Shown: positions 62,645 through 64,000 of the stretch, piece by piece
Numbering within the stretch: the first letter of the stretch is position 1
Layout of the letters: each line of letters begins with the position of its first letter
From: Bacteroidetes bacterium GWF2_41_31
Lineage (GTDB): Bacteria; Bacteroidota; Bacteroidia; Bacteroidales; F082
Direction: 5' to 3'
NCBI GenBank assembly: GCA_001769215.1
Contig: MEOL01000043.1
Span: 22,310 to 86,309, forward strand
DNA length: 64,000 nucleotides
Position numbers and translations under genes: made by a program
Notes under the pieces: model-generated
The model's database searches: none
What the model was told of the DNA's origin: nothing
The model's input: the letters and a program-made list of their open reading frames with translations, nothing else

Positions 62645-63421
62645 ATGAAATACCACTACTTTTTAATCACCTTTGCGGTTATTGCCTTCAGTATTTCAAG
62701 CTGTAAAAATGATAAAAAAGTCATCATCCCAACCGATTGCACAGATGTTCACTGGTCCTATGACGGAAGTATCGATGGACAAGACAAGTGGGTAGATCTG
62801 TGCACAGGCTATAGTGATTGTGGTGGTCAATCTCAATCACCGATCAATATTTCAGGCTCAATACCTAATTTAACTTTACCAGGATTGGATTTTAACTATT
62901 CTTCAACTACCACAGAAATTGAGAATAACGGTCATACCATCGAATTTGTTTGCGAAGCAGGCAGCGAATTAACAATCGGGACAAAAACCTATCAACTGTT
63001 GCAATTTCATTATCATGCTAAGAGCGAACACCAGGTTGACGGAACATACTATCCCTTAGAAGTTCATTTCGTGCACAGAGCATCCGATACAGATTATGCC
63101 GTTGTAGGCGTATTTTTTGAGCCGGGAGAAGAAAATGAGCTTTTTACTGAATTTCTGGCTCATTTCCCAACCGAAAAGGGAACCTTTACCGACACAACCG
63201 AAATTAATCTGTCAGGCCTGTTGCCTGAAAATAAAAGTTTTTATCATTATAGTGGTTCGCTAACCACACCACCCTGTTCAGAAGTTGTAAACTGGTATGT
63301 TTTAAAAAATGAAATCTCTGCCTCGGCAACGCAAATAGCACAATTTGAAGGCATTTTGAAGAATAATTACAGAGATATCATGAATTTAAATGGCAGGACA
63401 GTTTACAGTCGGGATGAATAG
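62645..63421 (+). CDS. Alpha-class carbonic anhydrase lipoprotein
   Basis: A 258-residue alpha-carbonic anhydrase. Lipobox SISSC (Cys20). Zinc ligands His122 and His124 in QFHYHAKSEH and His141 in EVHFVH; 'SQSPINI' at about residue 64 and 'YSGSLTTPPCSEVVNWYV' in the C-terminal half are family hallmarks. It interconverts CO2 and bicarbonate on the periplasmic or cell-surface side. Unlike cytoplasmic beta or gamma forms common in bacteria, the alpha form here is exported. Monocistronic. Confidence 0.92.
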   Translation: MKYHYFLITFAVIAFSISSCKNDKKVIIPTDCTDVHWSYDGSIDGQDKWVDLCTGYSDCGGQSQSPINISGSIPNLTLPGLDFNYSSTTTEIENNGHTIEFVCEAGSELTIGTKTYQLLQFHYHAKSEHQVDGTYYPLEVHFVHRASDTDYAVVGVFFEPGEENELFTEFLAHFPTEKGTFTDTTEINLSGLLPENKSFYHYSGSLTTPPCSEVVNWYVLKNEISASATQIAQFEGILKNNYRDIMNLNGRTVYSRDE

Positions 63422-63802
63422 CAATGCGAAAGCTAACCTGTTGACAATGACGAAAATCTAAACAGCAACGGGTAATCTGACAAACCTCTGACTTGTATTT
63501 CAAGAGAAGAAATACTCAAGGGTACAGAGTTTTGCAAGGCAACCATGAAAACAATCCAGATCAAGTATGCCCCGATGATTACGTATTGTACTGAATATCA
63601 GTATACAGGTAGTTTAAGCACATGAACAGCACCTGAATGAACCTAACCTAATTTTGACCACAAAACCGGATTTGTGAATTATTCAGGTCAAGTTGTACCT
63701 TTCATTGAAATATGTTTGACTGACCGTTAATAATTTGCGATAAACCAATAACAATGAAAATAATAATGTTGTTTTTTTCATATTATCAAAATGTTCTGTT
63801 CA
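63422..63802. other. 381-bp convergent intergenic region
   Basis: Lies between the carbonic anhydrase gene and the 3' end of the T9SS cargo gene. No obvious hairpin terminator or repeat was recognised. Confidence 0.45.
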
Positions 63803-64000
63803 CTAATAGACTATAAACTTCGCCTTTCCTGATATAATCCCTTTGTAACTTGAAATGACTGTATATAAGCCACATTTCCAGTCTGTAACATTCATCTGTA
63901 TTGTTGATGTGCCCGGGGGTACTGCTGTTTCTTCTGCTTTACTCCCAAACATATTATAAACGACCAAAATATGATGTTCGCTTTCGTTTTCTTTTGGGAT
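63803..64000 (-). CDS. 3' end of a T9SS cargo protein (partial)
   Basis: Reading in from the window edge, 65 codons end in TAG and translate to a T9SS type-A-like sorting domain: 'HHILVVYNMFGSKAEE', then 'TSTIQMNVTDWKCGLYTVIS' and the terminal GKAKFIVY. The pattern 'VYNMxGxxx...WxxGLYxV...KFIV' matches the end of exported T9SS cargo. The catalytic or binding part lies outside the window, so its role is unknown. No start codon is present because the gene begins beyond 64000. Confidence 0.7.
   Translation of the reverse strand: MPKENESEHHILVVYNMFGSKAEETAVPPGTSTIQMNVTDWKCGLYTVISSYKGIISGKAKFIVY

Overview
The window comes from a member of the phylum Bacteroidota. The evidence is SusC/SusD outer-membrane pairs, type IX secretion (T9SS) C-terminal sorting domains on three proteins, lipoproteins with Bacteroidota-type lipoboxes, a men operon in the order usual for the phylum, TAnnTTTG-type -7 promoter elements just upstream of many starts, and a dialkylresorcinol/flexirubin-type pigment locus. 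I cannot name the genus; a marine or sediment Bacteroidales/Marinilabiliales-like organism would fit. No rRNA, tRNA or CRISPR array was seen.

Layout. (1) 0-16.6 kb: a broken-up flexirubin/dialkylresorcinol pigment region. A hotdog dehydratase (20-475), DarB- and DarA-like enzymes, a DUF2141 protein and an acyl/aryl-CoA ligase (3524-7493), and a C45-type acyltransferase/hydrolase with a CrtI-like FAD oxidoreductase (13296-16497) are separated by unrelated cargo: an outer-membrane-type protein, a RelE-type toxin-antitoxin pair with an XRE remnant, a lipoprotein, a HutD-family protein, a large LruC lipoprotein and a relic of a second ligase. (2) 16.8-28.4 kb: a lipoprotein, the ComM/YifB AAA+ ATPase, then the menaquinone operon thioesterase-menF-menD-menB-menA-menC-menE, a lone receiver protein, and a convergent ATP-cone/PD-(D/E)XK nuclease. 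(3) 28.7-49.5 kb: an alpha-glucan (starch/maltodextrin) utilisation locus. It has a T9SS-secreted GH13 amylase, a T9SS-secreted giant tandem starch-binding protein, SusC and SusD, a LacI-type regulator, a GH13 lipoprotein, a GH31 enzyme, a neopullulanase-like GH13, and a divergent cytoplasmic trehalose-synthase-like GH13. The word AAACGATTG recurs in near-palindromic sites in the regulatory regions and is probably the LacI-family operator. (4) 49.5-54.4 kb: housekeeping genes (holA, amn, an HsdR-N-like protein, a pilin-like protein, a DUF3822 protein, rsmD, ssb). (5) 54.4-62.6 kb: an AT-rich accessory island with a MazEF pair, a HigBA pair, a serine hydrolase, three copies of a ~500-bp non-coding repeat (R), a second MazEF locus collapsed by deletion into an in-frame 49-codon chimera, and cassette-like genes of unknown function. 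(6) 62.6-64 kb: an alpha-type carbonic anhydrase lipoprotein and the 3' end of a T9SS cargo gene running off the window.

How the genes work together. In the glucan locus the secreted amylase and the multi-module binding protein would capture and cut polymer at the surface, SusCD would import oligosaccharides, and the periplasmic or lipid-anchored GH13/GH31 enzymes would trim them. The cytoplasmic TreS-like enzyme could then convert maltose. The men operon supplies the respiratory quinone. The most unusual parts are the toxin-antitoxin/repeat island, the tandem starch-binding T9SS protein with its candidate regulon, and the decayed pigment-ligase duplication.
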